64,000 nt of DNA, from positions 25,090 through 89,089 of the forward strand of contig JAQGIC010000021.1 in assembly GCA_028288725.1 (NCBI GenBank), read 5' to 3'. The notes under the pieces are model-generated. The model ran no database searches. It worked only from the letters and a program-made list of their open reading frames with translations, and was not told the origin of the DNA. Positions 1-8,979 of the stretch are shown one piece after another (positions within the stretch are counted from its first letter, which is position 1; each line of letters starts with the position of its first letter). The translations under genes were made by a program, and so were the position numbers. The DNA comes from Rhodospirillales bacterium (lineage in GTDB: Bacteria > Pseudomonadota > Alphaproteobacteria > ATCC43930 > CGMCC-115725).

Positions 1-1
1 C

Positions 2-1329
<1,328 letters not shown>

Positions 1330-1407
1330 GATCTCCATCCCTTGTATGCGGTGGGCAACACGCGCCCTGCTTTACAGGCGCCGCCGAAGTTGCGATAAAT
1401 ACCGTAT

Positions 1408-1415
1408 GACCGGTC
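1408..1415. promoter_or_regulatory. Candidate TetR operator core (GACCGGTC palindrome)
   Basis: A perfect 8-bp palindrome, GACCGGTC, lies midway between the divergent exported-protein gene and the tetR gene. GACCGGTC-centred operators are known for several TetR-family repressors. It sits where a repressor could block both promoters. The flanks are not symmetric, so the full operator length cannot be set from sequence alone. Confidence 0.45.
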
Positions 1416-1442
1416 GTTTTGAATTAGTCAAGGATGCTTGAA

Positions 1443-2060
1443 ATGAGCCCTGCCTCATCGTCCAGACGAGGCCCGAAGCCGAAGGTCGGCACCCGCGACG
1501 GCCTCGTGCGGGCGGGCCTGACGCTGCTCCATGCCGAGGGCTATGCCGCGACGGGCATCCAGGCCATCGTCGAGAGCGTGGGCGTGCCCAAGGGCTCGTT
1601 CTACAATCACTTCGCCAGCAAGGAGGCGTTCGGTGCGGAAGTGATCGACGCTTATTTCGAGGGGGGGCGGGATCGGCTGCGTGCCTTCCTCGCCAGGACT
1701 GACCTCAAGCCGCTGGACCGTCTGAAGGCCTATTTCGACGATCGGATCGCGGCGCTTCGGGCCGGCGGGTTCGTCAAGGGCTGCCTCCTCGGCAATTTCA
1801 GCGCGGAGGTCGCTGATCACAGCGCGCTCATGCGCGAGCATCTGGTCGCGCATTTCGAAACCTGGGGCGGTCTCTTCGAGGATTGCATTGCGGAGGCCCA
1901 GGAACAGAAGGCCGTGGGCGACCAGTTCCCCGCGGCGTTGCTGGCGCGCTTCATCCTGAACAGTTGGGAGGGCGCATTGCTGCGCATGCGCGCGGAAAAG
2001 AGCGAGGCTCCGCTGACCGAGTTCCGCCAAGTCTTGTTCGGCAGGCTGCTCACCCCCTAG
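1443..2060 (+). CDS. TetR/AcrR family transcriptional regulator
   Basis: 205 residues. The N-terminal helix-turn-helix domain (about residues 10-60) contains the classic pattern GYAATGIQAIVESVGVPKG followed by SFYNHFASKEAFG. The rest is a helical ligand-binding domain of the type seen in NemR/AcuR-like regulators. ATG 1443 was preferred over ATG 1434 because AAGG lies eight to nine bases before it. It is divergent from the exported protein at 814-1329 with a GACCGGTC palindrome between them, suggesting autoregulation and control of that gene. The TAG stop codon is the first triplet of a perfect 25-bp inverted repeat (2058-2112). Confidence 0.88.
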   Translation: MSPASSSRRGPKPKVGTRDGLVRAGLTLLHAEGYAATGIQAIVESVGVPKGSFYNHFASKEAFGAEVIDAYFEGGRDRLRAFLARTDLKPLDRLKAYFDDRIAALRAGGFVKGCLLGNFSAEVADHSALMREHLVAHFETWGGLFEDCIAEAQEQKAVGDQFPAALLARFILNSWEGALLRMRAEKSEAPLTEFRQVLFGRLLTP

Positions 2061-2112
2061 AGTGCGATTCAGATATGAGGCCTGCTCGGCCTCATATCTG
2101 AATCGCACTCTA
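2058..2112. repeat. Perfect 25-bp inverted repeat, contains tetR stop codon
   Basis: Arms 2058-2082 and 2088-2112 are exact reverse complements with a 5-base loop (TGCTC). Each arm begins with TAG when read from outside, and the left TAG is the tetR stop. The element belongs to a dispersed family also seen at 2113-2176, 7909-7978 and 62096-62144. It probably also terminates transcription as an RNA hairpin, although there is no U-tract. Confidence 0.85.
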
Positions 2113-2176
2113 AATCAAATATTTAGAGACTGATTCACCGATCAAGCCAAGCAGGCTTGATCGGATCAGGCTCTAG
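2113..2176. repeat. Second module of the dispersed palindromic repeat
   Basis: Directly follows the 25-bp palindrome. It contains an AAATATTTAGAG stretch, then TGATTCA, then an 11-bp inverted repeat (2138-2148 / 2154-2164, loop AAGCA), ending GATCAGGCTCTAG. The reverse complement of 2109-2176 matches 7909-7978 almost base for base, so this is a defined mobile or amplified unit and not a chance hairpin. Confidence 0.8.
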
Positions 2177-2263
2177 GCTGCGACGCCTAGCCACTTCCCT
2201 CTGGCGTTCGAAGCTGTAAGGTCGGGGGACGCAACGCAGCATCCTCAAGACGGAAGAGAACTC

Positions 2264-4588
2264 ATGCCAGATGATTCGACGATCGGGCGTTTCGGCAGCG
2301 GGCGGGAGGTCAAGCGGATCGAGGACGCGGCCCTGCTGGCCGGTGCCGGGCGCTTTGCCGACGATGTCTCGCATTCCGAGCAGAGCTACCTGGTCTTCCT
2401 GCGCTCGCCCCATGCGCATGCGCGCATCCTGTCGATCGATGCCACCGAAGCGCTCGCGATGCCGGGCGTGGTCGCCGTCCTGACCGGCGCCGATCTGGTC
2501 GCCGCCGGGGTGAAGCCGCTGCCGCTCGCGCCGATGTTCCAGCGGCCCGACGGTTCGCCCGGGGCGACGCCGCTCAGGCCCGGCCTCGCGCACGAGACGG
2601 TGCGTTTCGTCGGCGAGGCGGTCGCCGCCCTCGTCGCCCGGACGCGCGAGCAGGCGAAGGACGCGGTCGAGGCCATCCTGGTCGAGTACGAGGAACTGCC
2701 CATCGTGACCGAGCTGACGCAGGCGACCGCCGACGGCGCGCCGCTCGTCTGGCCGGCCGCCACCGGCAATATCGCGGCCCAGATGGTCCATGGCGACGCG
2801 GCCGCGACCGATGCCGCCTTCGCCGCCGCCGCCCATGTCGTGACGCTCGACGTGGTCAACCAGCGCCTGGCGCCGACGCCGCTCGAGCCGCGCAGTTCGC
2901 TCGCCGAGTATGATGCGGCGGGCGATCGGCTGACGCTCCGCCTGTCGACCCAGATGCCGTCCGGAGCGCGCGACACGCTGTGCGATGCGGTGTTCGGCAT
3001 CCCGAAGGACAGGATCCGCGTCGTGGTCGACGATGTCGGCGGCGGTTTCGGCATGAAGACCGGGCTTTATGCCGAGGATATCGTCGTGGCCCATGCCGCG
3101 CGCCACTTGAAGCGCACGATCAAATGGACGGCCGAGCGCATCGAGGAATTCCTGGCGGCGACCCATGGGCGCGACGTCGAAAGCCATGCCGAGCTTGCGC
3201 TCGATCCCGACGGCCGGGTGCTGGGCTATCGCGTCCGTTCGCTCTGCAACATGGGCGCCTATGCCGGCACGTCGGGCATCATCATCCAGCTGATGATCGG
3301 GCCCTGGGTCACGACCAGCATCTACGACATCCGGACCATCCATCTCGAACTCAACGCGGTGCTGACCAATACCGCGCCGACCGCCGCCTATCGCGGCGCC
3401 GGCCGGCCGGAAGCGATCTACCTGATCGAGCGCCTGTTCGACGTCGCGGCCCGCAAGCTGGGGCTCGATCCGGCCGAAATCCGGCGCCGCAACCTGATCG
3501 ACCCGGCGCAGATGCCCTATACGAACGCGATGGGGCAGGTCTACGACAGCGGCAAATTCGGCTCGATCCTCGAACAGGGCATCGATCTCGCGAACTGGCG
3601 GGACTTTCCGGCGCGCGAGGCTCAATCCCGCGCCCGCGGCAAACTGCGCGGCCGGGGCCTCGCCTCGTTCCTCGAATGGACCGGCGGCAACGCGTTCGAG
3701 GAGCGGGTCACGGTCGCGGTCTCCGGCGACGGTGAGATCGAGGTCTATGCCTCGACCATGCCGATGGGCCAGGGCATCGCGACCTCTTACGCGCAGCTCG
3801 TCGTCGACGTGTTCGGCGTGCCGATCGAGAAGATCCGCATCGTCATGGGCGACACGGATCGCGGCTCAGGCTTCGGCAGCGCCGGTTCACGCTCGCTCTT
3901 TACGGCGGGGTCGGCGATCAACCATGCCTCGGAACGTGCGGTCGCGACCGGGCGCGACCTCGCGGGCGACGCGCTCGAGGCGGCCGCGGTCGATATCGAA
4001 TATCTCGAGGGCGTGTTCCAGGTCGCCGGCACCGATCGGCGGATCGGGCTGTTCGAGCTTGCGGCGCGCCAGCCCGATCGCCGCATCTTCATCGATGCGA
4101 CCAGCAAGGTGAACGGGCCCAGCTGGCCGAACGGCTGCCATATCTCGGAGGTCGAAGTGGACCCGGAAACCGGTGTGGTCGACATCGTCTCCTACGTCTC
4201 GGTGAACGACGTCGGCCGGGTCGTCAATCCGATGATCGTGCGCGGGCAGCTCGATGGCGGGGCCGTGCAGGGCATCGGCCAGGCCTTGGGCGAGCACATG
4301 CGCTATGACCCGGCCTCCGGCCAGGCGATCACGGCGAGCCTGATGGATTACGCGATGCCTCGGGCCGATATCGTGCGCGACTTCGTCCATGTGCTCGACC
4401 AGTCGACGCCGTGTCTCAACAACCCGCTCGGTGTCAAGGGCGTGGGCGAACTGGGCACGATCGGCGCCACGCCGGCCGTGGTCAACGCGGTTGCCGACGC
4501 GCTCGTCCGCGCCGGCCGCGTCGACAGTGCCGACCGGCTGCAGATGCCGCTGACGCCCGACAAGGTGTGGCGGGCGCTAAATATGTGA
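2264..4588 (+). CDS. Xanthine dehydrogenase/CO dehydrogenase family molybdopterin-binding large subunit (form II CoxL-like)
   Basis: 774 residues, full length for the molybdenum-cofactor subunit. Seen: GGGFGMK (about residues 259-265), AYRGAGR (375-381) and GVGELG (727-732), whose glutamate aligns with the catalytic Glu of the family. AYRGAGR is the signature of form II CoxL-like proteins; form I CO dehydrogenases carry AYRCSFR. The substrate is therefore unlikely to be CO and is unknown. GGAAGAGA precedes the ATG. The [2Fe-2S] and FAD subunits that normally accompany this protein are not adjacent: upstream is tetR, downstream a convergent acetyltransferase. The last codons and the TGA stop fall in a degenerate copy of the dispersed repeat (4577-4593). 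Confidence 0.9.
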   Translation: MPDDSTIGRFGSGREVKRIEDAALLAGAGRFADDVSHSEQSYLVFLRSPHAHARILSIDATEALAMPGVVAVLTGADLVAAGVKPLPLAPMFQRPDGSPGATPLRPGLAHETVRFVGEAVAALVARTREQAKDAVEAILVEYEELPIVTELTQATADGAPLVWPAATGNIAAQMVHGDAAATDAAFAAAAHVVTLDVVNQRLAPTPLEPRSSLAEYDAAGDRLTLRLSTQMPSGARDTLCDAVFGIPKDRIRVVVDDVGGGFGMKTGLYAEDIVVAHAARHLKRTIKWTAERIEEFLAATHGRDVESHAELALDPDGRVLGYRVRSLCNMGAYAGTSGIIIQLMIGPWVTTSIYDIRTIHLELNAVLTNTAPTAAYRGAGRPEAIYLIERLFDVAARKLGLDPAEIRRRNLIDPAQMPYTNAMGQVYDSGKFGSILEQGIDLANWRDFPAREAQSRARGKLRGRGLASFLEWTGGNAFEERVTVAVSGDGEIEVYASTMPMGQGIATSYAQLVVDVFGVPIEKIRIVMGDTDRGSGFGSAGSRSLFTAGSAINHASERAVATGRDLAGDALEAAAVDIEYLEGVFQVAGTDRRIGLFELAARQPDRRIFIDATSKVNGPSWPNGCHISEVEVDPETGVVDIVSYVSVNDVGRVVNPMIVRGQLDGGAVQGIGQALGEHMRYDPASGQAITASLMDYAMPRADIVRDFVHVLDQSTPCLNNPLGVKGVGELGTIGATPAVVNAVADALVRAGRVDSADRLQMPLTPDKVWRALNM

Positions 4589-4593
4589 TTTAG
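4577..4593. repeat. Short remnant of the dispersed repeat at the CoxL-like gene end
   Basis: CTAAATATGTGATTTAG differs at one base from the CTAAATATTTGATTTAG core (reverse complement) of the repeat near 2110-2127, and resembles 7959-7975. It contains the TGA stop of the upstream gene. Confidence 0.5.
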
Positions 4594-4600
4594 GGGGCGA

Positions 4601-5143
4601 TCAGGCCGCGTGCGTCCACAACGGCCCGAGCATGGTCGCGACCGAGCCTTGGGCTTCGGTCAACCGATCGAGCCACAGGGCCGACAGATTCGATCGCCCG
4701 CTTTGGATCACCGCTTCGCCCTCGGCGAAATCGACCGAGCCGCCCAGGCGGCGGACGATGCGGGGGATCGACGGGTTGGTGTGCAGGAAATGCAGCCTGC
4801 ACTGGGTGGCGCCGCGCCAGGCGGCGGCACGGACCGCGCGTTCGATCAGCTCGCGACCGACGCCGCGCGTGCGCAGGCCGCGATCGACGCTGACCGCGAT
4901 CTCGGCGACCTTGGGCAGGAACGGCTTGTCATAGGCGATCTCGCCGATCCCGACCAAACGGCCGTGCTCGAACGCGCCGATCGCCGAATGGGTCGCCCAG
5001 GGCAGCTTCGTGACATAGCGCCGGACATGGTCGTCGCCGGCGCGGCCATGGAAGCGCGAGTACCGGTCCTCGGCATTCAGCCGAAGCAGATGCCGCTCGA
5101 TCTCCCCGGCATCTGCCTGGCCCAACGTGCGAAAATGAATCAT
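4601..5143 (-). CDS. GNAT family N-acetyltransferase
   Basis: 180 residues from the chosen ATG (MIHFRTLGQADAGEI). The acetyl-CoA-binding pattern is visible as AEIAVSVDRGLRTRGVGRELIERAV (motif A, R-x-x-G-V-G at about residues 98-103). The N-terminal LLRLNAEDRYSRFHG is typical of acetyltransferases fused to or resembling the C-terminal domain of acyl-CoA synthetase/acetyltransferase proteins. A longer frame upstream lacks domain content and runs into repeats, so the later start is preferred. Substrate unknown. It is convergent with the CoxL-like gene. Confidence 0.82.
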   Translation of the reverse strand: MIHFRTLGQADAGEIERHLLRLNAEDRYSRFHGRAGDDHVRRYVTKLPWATHSAIGAFEHGRLVGIGEIAYDKPFLPKVAEIAVSVDRGLRTRGVGRELIERAVRAAAWRGATQCRLHFLHTNPSIPRIVRRLGGSVDFAEGEAVIQSGRSNLSALWLDRLTEAQGSVATMLGPLWTHAA

Positions 5144-5280
5144 GACCCGAAACCACAGAACGGTGCGCGCCGGAAGGCGCATGCTGCACTGCAATATAAT
5201 CGGAGTTATGGGCAGCAGCAAGGGTTCGGGACCCTGCCATGTCGTTTCATCGGGCAGAGGGCGATAATGCTCATTTTTCC

Positions 5281-5312
5281 GTCATTCCCGCGGAGGCGGG
5301 AATCCAGGGGCC
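5281..5312. repeat. dRS3-like palindromic repeat
   Basis: Contains ATTCCCGC-GGAG-GCGGGAAT (5284-5303) in the common context GTCATTCCCGC...GCGGGAATCCAG. Related copies occur at 5348-5364, 5581-5602, 52309-52333, 52359-52386 and 58606-58634. This class (as dRS3 in Neisseria) is widespread in proteobacterial intergenic DNA. Confidence 0.75.
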
Positions 5313-5347
5313 AGTAAAGGTCGTTCGAGGAGCCTTCGCTTGCTCCG

Positions 5348-5602
5348 GATTCCCGCCTGCGCGCTAGGCTATGTCCATATCTTTCTGTTTCGTTTCAGAT
5401 GGTTAGTCTTTTACATCGTCATGGCCGGGCTTGACCCGGCCATCCACGTGGTGGGGCAAGCCGATTTCAAGGCCAAACAGGGCTCCGGCGGAGGGGCGTG
5501 GATGCCCGGGTCGAGCCCGGGCATGACGGAGTGTTAAGGTAACGTACTGATTTGAAAGACGAAAACGGATATGTACATAGCCTAGCGCCTTCGCGGGAAT
5601 GA
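5348..5602. repeat. Giant imperfect inverted repeat, MITE-like element
   Basis: The left arm (about 5348-5451) and right arm (about 5495-5602) are reverse complements of each other with scattered mismatches. Shared blocks are ATTCCCGC, GCGCTAGGCTATGT, CATATC, TTTCGT and the inner palindromes GGCCGGGCTTGACCCGGCC (left) and GCCCGGGTCGAGCCCGGGC (right). About 43 bases separate the arms. It occupies most of the gap between the acetyltransferase and the ABC exporter genes. No protein-coding potential was accepted inside it. Confidence 0.7.
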
Positions 5603-5612
5603 CGAAGGAGGG

Positions 5613-7412
5613 CTATTGCGCGGCGATGCTCGGTTCGCCGAATTGCAAAGCCGCCAGCCGTGCGTAGAGGCCGTTTTCGCCGACCAGACTGCCGTGGGTT
5701 CCGGTCGCGACCACCTTGCCCTCGTCGATGACGATGATCCGATCGGCCGACAGCACCGTCGCCAGACGGTGGGCGATGACCAGGGTCGTGCGCCCCTTGG
5801 ACAGGCGGTCGAGCGCCACCTGGACCGCGCGCTCCGACTCGGCGTCGAGCGCGCTGGTCGCCTCGTCCAGCAGCAGGATGGCCGGATCGCGCAGGATCGC
5901 GCGCGCAATGGCCAGGCGCTGGCGCTGGCCGCCCGACAGGCGGACGCCCTTTTCGCCGAGGAACGTGTCGAACCCGTTCGGCAGCTTGTCGAGGAACTCC
6001 GTCGCCATCGCCGCGTCCGCCGCGGCGCGCACCTCGGCGTCCGAGGCATCGGGCCGGCCGTAGCGGATATTCTCCCAGGCGTTGGCGCCGAACACGACCG
6101 GTTCCTGTGCGACAACGCCGATGCGGCGGCGCACCTCGGCCGGATCCGCCTCGCGCAGATCGACGCCGTCGATCAGCACGGCACCCTCGGCCGGGTCGTA
6201 GGAGCGCAGCAGCAGCTGGAACAGCGTGGTCTTGCCGGCGCCGGACGGACCGACCAATGCCACCGTCTCGCCCGGCTCGACCTCGAAGCTCAGATGGTCG
6301 AGCGCCGAGCGGTCGGGCCGGGCGGGATAGTGGAAGGTGACGTCGCGGAAACCGACCCGGCCCTGCGGCGGGACCGGCAGCGCCGTGGGGACCGCCGGCG
6401 CCGCGATCTCCGGCACTTCCTGGATCAGTTCCAGCAGCCGCTCGGCGGCACCGGCGGCGCGCTGCACGTCGCCCCACAATTCGCTCAAGGAAGCGCCGGC
6501 GCTGGCGACCAGGACGGCATACAGCACGAAGGCGGTGAGGTCGCCCGGCGTCATGCGGCCGGCCAGCACCTCGTGCCCGCCGATCCACAGCACCGCGGTG
6601 ATGGCGCTGAACGCCAGCGCGATGATCAGGGTCAACAGCCGTGCCCTGGTCGCAATCCGCTTCTGGGCCGACGCGAGCGCGGCCGCGACATGGCCGGCGA
6701 AGCGTTGGCGATCGACCGCCTCGTGGGTGAAGGCCTGGACGGTGCGGATCGCGTTGATGGTTTCCTCGGCATAGGCGCCGACATCGGCGATCCGATCCTG
6801 GGCCGCGCGCGACAGGCGCTTTTCGCGCCGGCCGAATAGGATGATCGGCACCAGCACGCAGGGCACCAGCAGCAGCACGATGCTGGCGAGCTTGGGGCTG
6901 GAGGCGACCAGCATGGCCAGCGCGCCGATGAACATCAGCGCGTTGCGCAGCCATTGCGAAATGCTGCTGCCGACCACGGTCTGGATCAAGGTGGTGTCCG
7001 AGGTCAGGCGCGTCAGGATCTCGCCGGTCCGGGTCGTCTCGAAAAACGCCGGCGACAGGCTCAGCACCCGGTCGAACACCGCGCGGCGGATGTCGGCCGA
7101 GATCCGCTCGCCCAGCCAGGACACCAGGTAGAACCGGCCCGATGTCGCGCCTGCCAGCACGATGACGATGGCGATCATGCCAAGCGCCGCCTGATTGAGC
7201 CGCGTACCGCTCGGGTCGTTGAAGCCCCAATCGACCAGATGGCGCACGCCCTGGCCCAAGATCAGCACGGCGCCGGCCGCCAGCAGCAGGCAGACCGCCG
7301 CCAGCACGACGCGGGCGCGGTAGGGCCGCATGAAGCCCCACAGCGGTGCCAGCGCCTTCAACTGTCCCTTGGGACGCGCGGTATCGTTGCCGCCAACCGG
7401 TTCGTTCGCCAT
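5613..7412 (-). CDS. MsbA-like ABC exporter (fused permease and ATPase)
   Basis: 599 residues from ATG 7412 ([10 protein letters not shown]); an in-frame extension upstream adds only low-quality sequence. The N-terminal half has about six membrane segments between residues 30 and 310 (type I exporter fold). The C-terminal ATPase has Walker [10 protein letters not shown] (388-396), signature [16 protein letters not shown], Walker [13 protein letters not shown] and the switch histidine in VIAHRL. A half-size transporter that must dimerise; substrate is probably a lipid or hydrophobic compound. It closely resembles the alphaproteobacterial MsbA-related group. Divergent from rpmE. Confidence 0.9.
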   Translation of the reverse strand: MANEPVGGNDTARPKGQLKALAPLWGFMRPYRARVVLAAVCLLLAAGAVLILGQGVRHLVDWGFNDPSGTRLNQAALGMIAIVIVLAGATSGRFYLVSWLGERISADIRRAVFDRVLSLSPAFFETTRTGEILTRLTSDTTLIQTVVGSSISQWLRNALMFIGALAMLVASSPKLASIVLLLVPCVLVPIILFGRREKRLSRAAQDRIADVGAYAEETINAIRTVQAFTHEAVDRQRFAGHVAAALASAQKRIATRARLLTLIIALAFSAITAVLWIGGHEVLAGRMTPGDLTAFVLYAVLVASAGASLSELWGDVQRAAGAAERLLELIQEVPEIAAPAVPTALPVPPQGRVGFRDVTFHYPARPDRSALDHLSFEVEPGETVALVGPSGAGKTTLFQLLLRSYDPAEGAVLIDGVDLREADPAEVRRRIGVVAQEPVVFGANAWENIRYGRPDASDAEVRAAADAAMATEFLDKLPNGFDTFLGEKGVRLSGGQRQRLAIARAILRDPAILLLDEATSALDAESERAVQVALDRLSKGRTTLVIAHRLATVLSADRIIVIDEGKVVATGTHGSLVGENGLYARLAALQFGEPSIAAQ

Positions 7413-7560
7413 GAGCGTGCTGGAAGTCCCTGTTCGGATGGATGAAACCAGACCTGAGATGGCGCCTCCGACCGGCCGGCGCAAGGCGAGCCTTTCGCCC
7501 GGCGAGGGGGGGACTTGCATTCGGCGCCGGTCTCAGGCATCAATCCGGCCCTCATTCGAG

Positions 7561-7589
7561 TTGCAACGCAGCGGGGCCGCCGCTATAAG
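7561..7589 (+). promoter_or_regulatory. Predicted sigma-70-type promoter of rpmE
   Basis: TTGCAA (7561-7566), 17-base spacer, TATAAG (7584-7589), about 25 bases before the rpmE ATG. Good match and position. Confidence 0.55.
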
Positions 7590-7614
7590 ACGCGGCTTAT
7601 CGCGGAGCCATGCC

Positions 7615-7842
7615 ATGAAGACCGACATTCATCCCGACTACCATGAGATCACCGTCGTGATGACCGACGGCGAGAGCTACCAGACCCGGTCCACCTACGG
7701 TAAGCCGGGTGACACGCTGCGTCTGGACATCGATCCGAAGACCCATCCGGCTTGGACCGGCGGTCAGGCCCGCCTGAACGACCAGGGCGGCCAGCTCGCG
7801 CGCTTCAACAAGCGTTTCGGCGGCTTCGGCATCAAGTACTAA
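7615..7842 (+). CDS. rpmE: 50S ribosomal protein bL31 (zinc-free form)
   Basis: 75 residues: starts [19 protein letters not shown] and ends [13 protein letters not shown], the full bL31 pattern. No cysteine is present, so this is the C-minus form that does not bind zinc. The ATG at 7615 gives the standard N-terminus. Monocistronic: its own promoter is visible at 7561-7589 and a strong hairpin/T-tract terminator at 7871-7903. Confidence 0.95.
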   Translation: MKTDIHPDYHEITVVMTDGESYQTRSTYGKPGDTLRLDIDPKTHPAWTGGQARLNDQGGQLARFNKRFGGFGIKY

Positions 7843-7870
7843 GCAGCCTCGGCTGTTCTGGAAGGTTGAG

Positions 7871-7903
7871 CGCGCCGGCTGGTCCGGCGCGTTCGCTTTT
7901 TTT
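7871..7903 (+). terminator. Rho-independent terminator of rpmE
   Basis: 8-bp GC stem (7871-7878 / 7884-7891), loop CTGGT, followed shortly by a run of seven T. Classic intrinsic terminator. Confidence 0.8.
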
Positions 7904-7908
7904 ATGCC

Positions 7909-7978
7909 TAGAGCCTGATCCGATCGAACCGGCTCGGTTTGATCGGTGAATCAGTCTCCAAACATATGATTTAGAGTG
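7909..7978. repeat. Dispersed palindromic repeat, contains rcdA stop codon
   Basis: Starts TAGAGCCTGATCCGATC and ends GATTTAGAGTG. It is the reverse complement of 2109-2176 with few mismatches. Bases 7971-7973 are the TAA stop of the minus-strand rcdA gene, and the following codons SAL lie in the repeat end. Confidence 0.8.
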
Positions 7979-8414
7979 CCGATCCGGCCGGTTCGATATG
8001 GGACAGCGCCTCGCGCTTGACCATTTCGTCGAGCCGCGAGACCCGGACATAGAGCTTGTGCGACCGGTCCAGGAGCGTGATCAGCCATTGATCACCCAGC
8101 CGCTTGACATCTTCGGTCACGGTCAGGCAGGTCTTCGCGCCGCCCAGCACATAGGGCTCTTCCGCGCTCTCGGCCAGCGTGATCTCGCCGGCATGCACGG
8201 CGCGTTGCGCCAGCAGCCAGGCCATGATGTGGGTCAGGCGGGTGGTCAGCCGCATGGTCTCGCAACACAGCAGCAGGCGATCGGACGGGCTCAGGACGGG
8301 CAGCGCGCGCAACTCGTTCACCGCCACGTAGTTCCGCGCCTCGACCAGCAGGCCCATGGCCTCGTCGTAGGTCCGTCTGAAAAAAGCGGTTTTGACCGCT
8401 GCCGTGTTCAGCAT
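7971..8414 (-). CDS. rcdA: RcdA homologue (DUF1465 family), regulator of CtrA degradation
   Basis: 147 residues, helical. The family pattern is plain: TYDEAMGLLVEARNYVA, then LCCETMRLTTRLTHIMAWLLAQRAVHAGEIT. Family knowledge: DUF1465 includes Caulobacter RcdA, an adaptor that with CpdR helps ClpXP degrade the cell-cycle regulator CtrA. The assignment rests on family recognition. The C-terminal tail of Caulobacter RcdA is longer; here the coding end runs into the dispersed repeat, which provides the stop and perhaps the last residues. Confidence 0.75.
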   Translation of the reverse strand: MLNTAAVKTAFFRRTYDEAMGLLVEARNYVAVNELRALPVLSPSDRLLLCCETMRLTTRLTHIMAWLLAQRAVHAGEITLAESAEEPYVLGGAKTCLTVTEDVKRLGDQWLITLLDRSHKLYVRVSRLDEMVKREALSHIEPAGSAL

Positions 8415-8547
8415 CCTGCACCATCAGGGCCGGGCACGCACGAAGCGCGTTGAGGGTCGGCGGGCAGGGCCCGACAGGCACGCAAGCTCATGCAATGAAG
8501 ATAGGACATCCGGCGCCGGTGTCATCCCCCCAGCTCATGCGCGTTTC

Positions 8548-8979
8548 TCATGGGGTCATCAACCGGCCGAGCTTTTCCCGGGCGTTCGCGTCGAGCGGTA
8601 TCGGCCGGCGGGTCGCGCGATCGACGAAGACATGGACGAAATGCCCGGTCGCGGCCGGCGGTTCCACACCCTCGCGAAACAGCGCGATCTCGTAGCGCAC
8701 ACTGGAATTGCCCAGTCGGCCGATCCGCAGTCCCGCCTCGACCGTCTCCGGAAAAGCCAGGGGTGCCGCAAAGGCGCAATGGCTTTCGACGCACAGCCCG
8801 ATCGTGGGTGAGCGCTCGATGTCCAGCAGCCCCTCCGCGATCAGCATCCTGTTCACGACCGTGTCGAAATACGAGTAATAGACCACGTTGTTGACATGGC
8901 CGTAGACGTCATTGTCCATCCAGCGCGTCGGGATCGACAGGAACCAGCGATAGTCCGCGCGGGTCGGCACCTTGTCCAT
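8548..8979 (-). CDS. Acyl-CoA thioesterase, 4HBT hotdog family
   Basis: 143 residues from ATG 8979 (MDKVPTRADYRWF). The hotdog active-site pattern WMDNDVYGHVNNVVYYSYFDTVVN (about residues 17-40) contains the catalytic Asp/His-Asn of the 4-hydroxybenzoyl-CoA thioesterase group. Its start overlaps the stop of the alpha/beta hydrolase (TGATG), so it is the last gene of the metY-hydrolase-thioesterase operon. Substrate not predictable. Confidence 0.87.
   Translation of the reverse strand: MDKVPTRADYRWFLSIPTRWMDNDVYGHVNNVVYYSYFDTVVNRMLIAEGLLDIERSPTIGLCVESHCAFAAPLAFPETVEAGLRIGRLGNSSVRYEIALFREGVEPPAATGHFVHVFVDRATRRPIPLDANAREKLGRLMTP

Noticed and set aside
2135..3625. Long minus-strand frame opposite the CoxL-like gene
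   Set aside because: Shadow of the high-GC coding strand, Arg/Asp-rich and without any family pattern.
5340..5537. Small open frame (65 codons) in the repeat region
   Set aside because: Its translation (VMAGLDPAIH, MPGSSPGMT) is the known artefact of translating this repeat class; it lies inside the giant inverted repeat.
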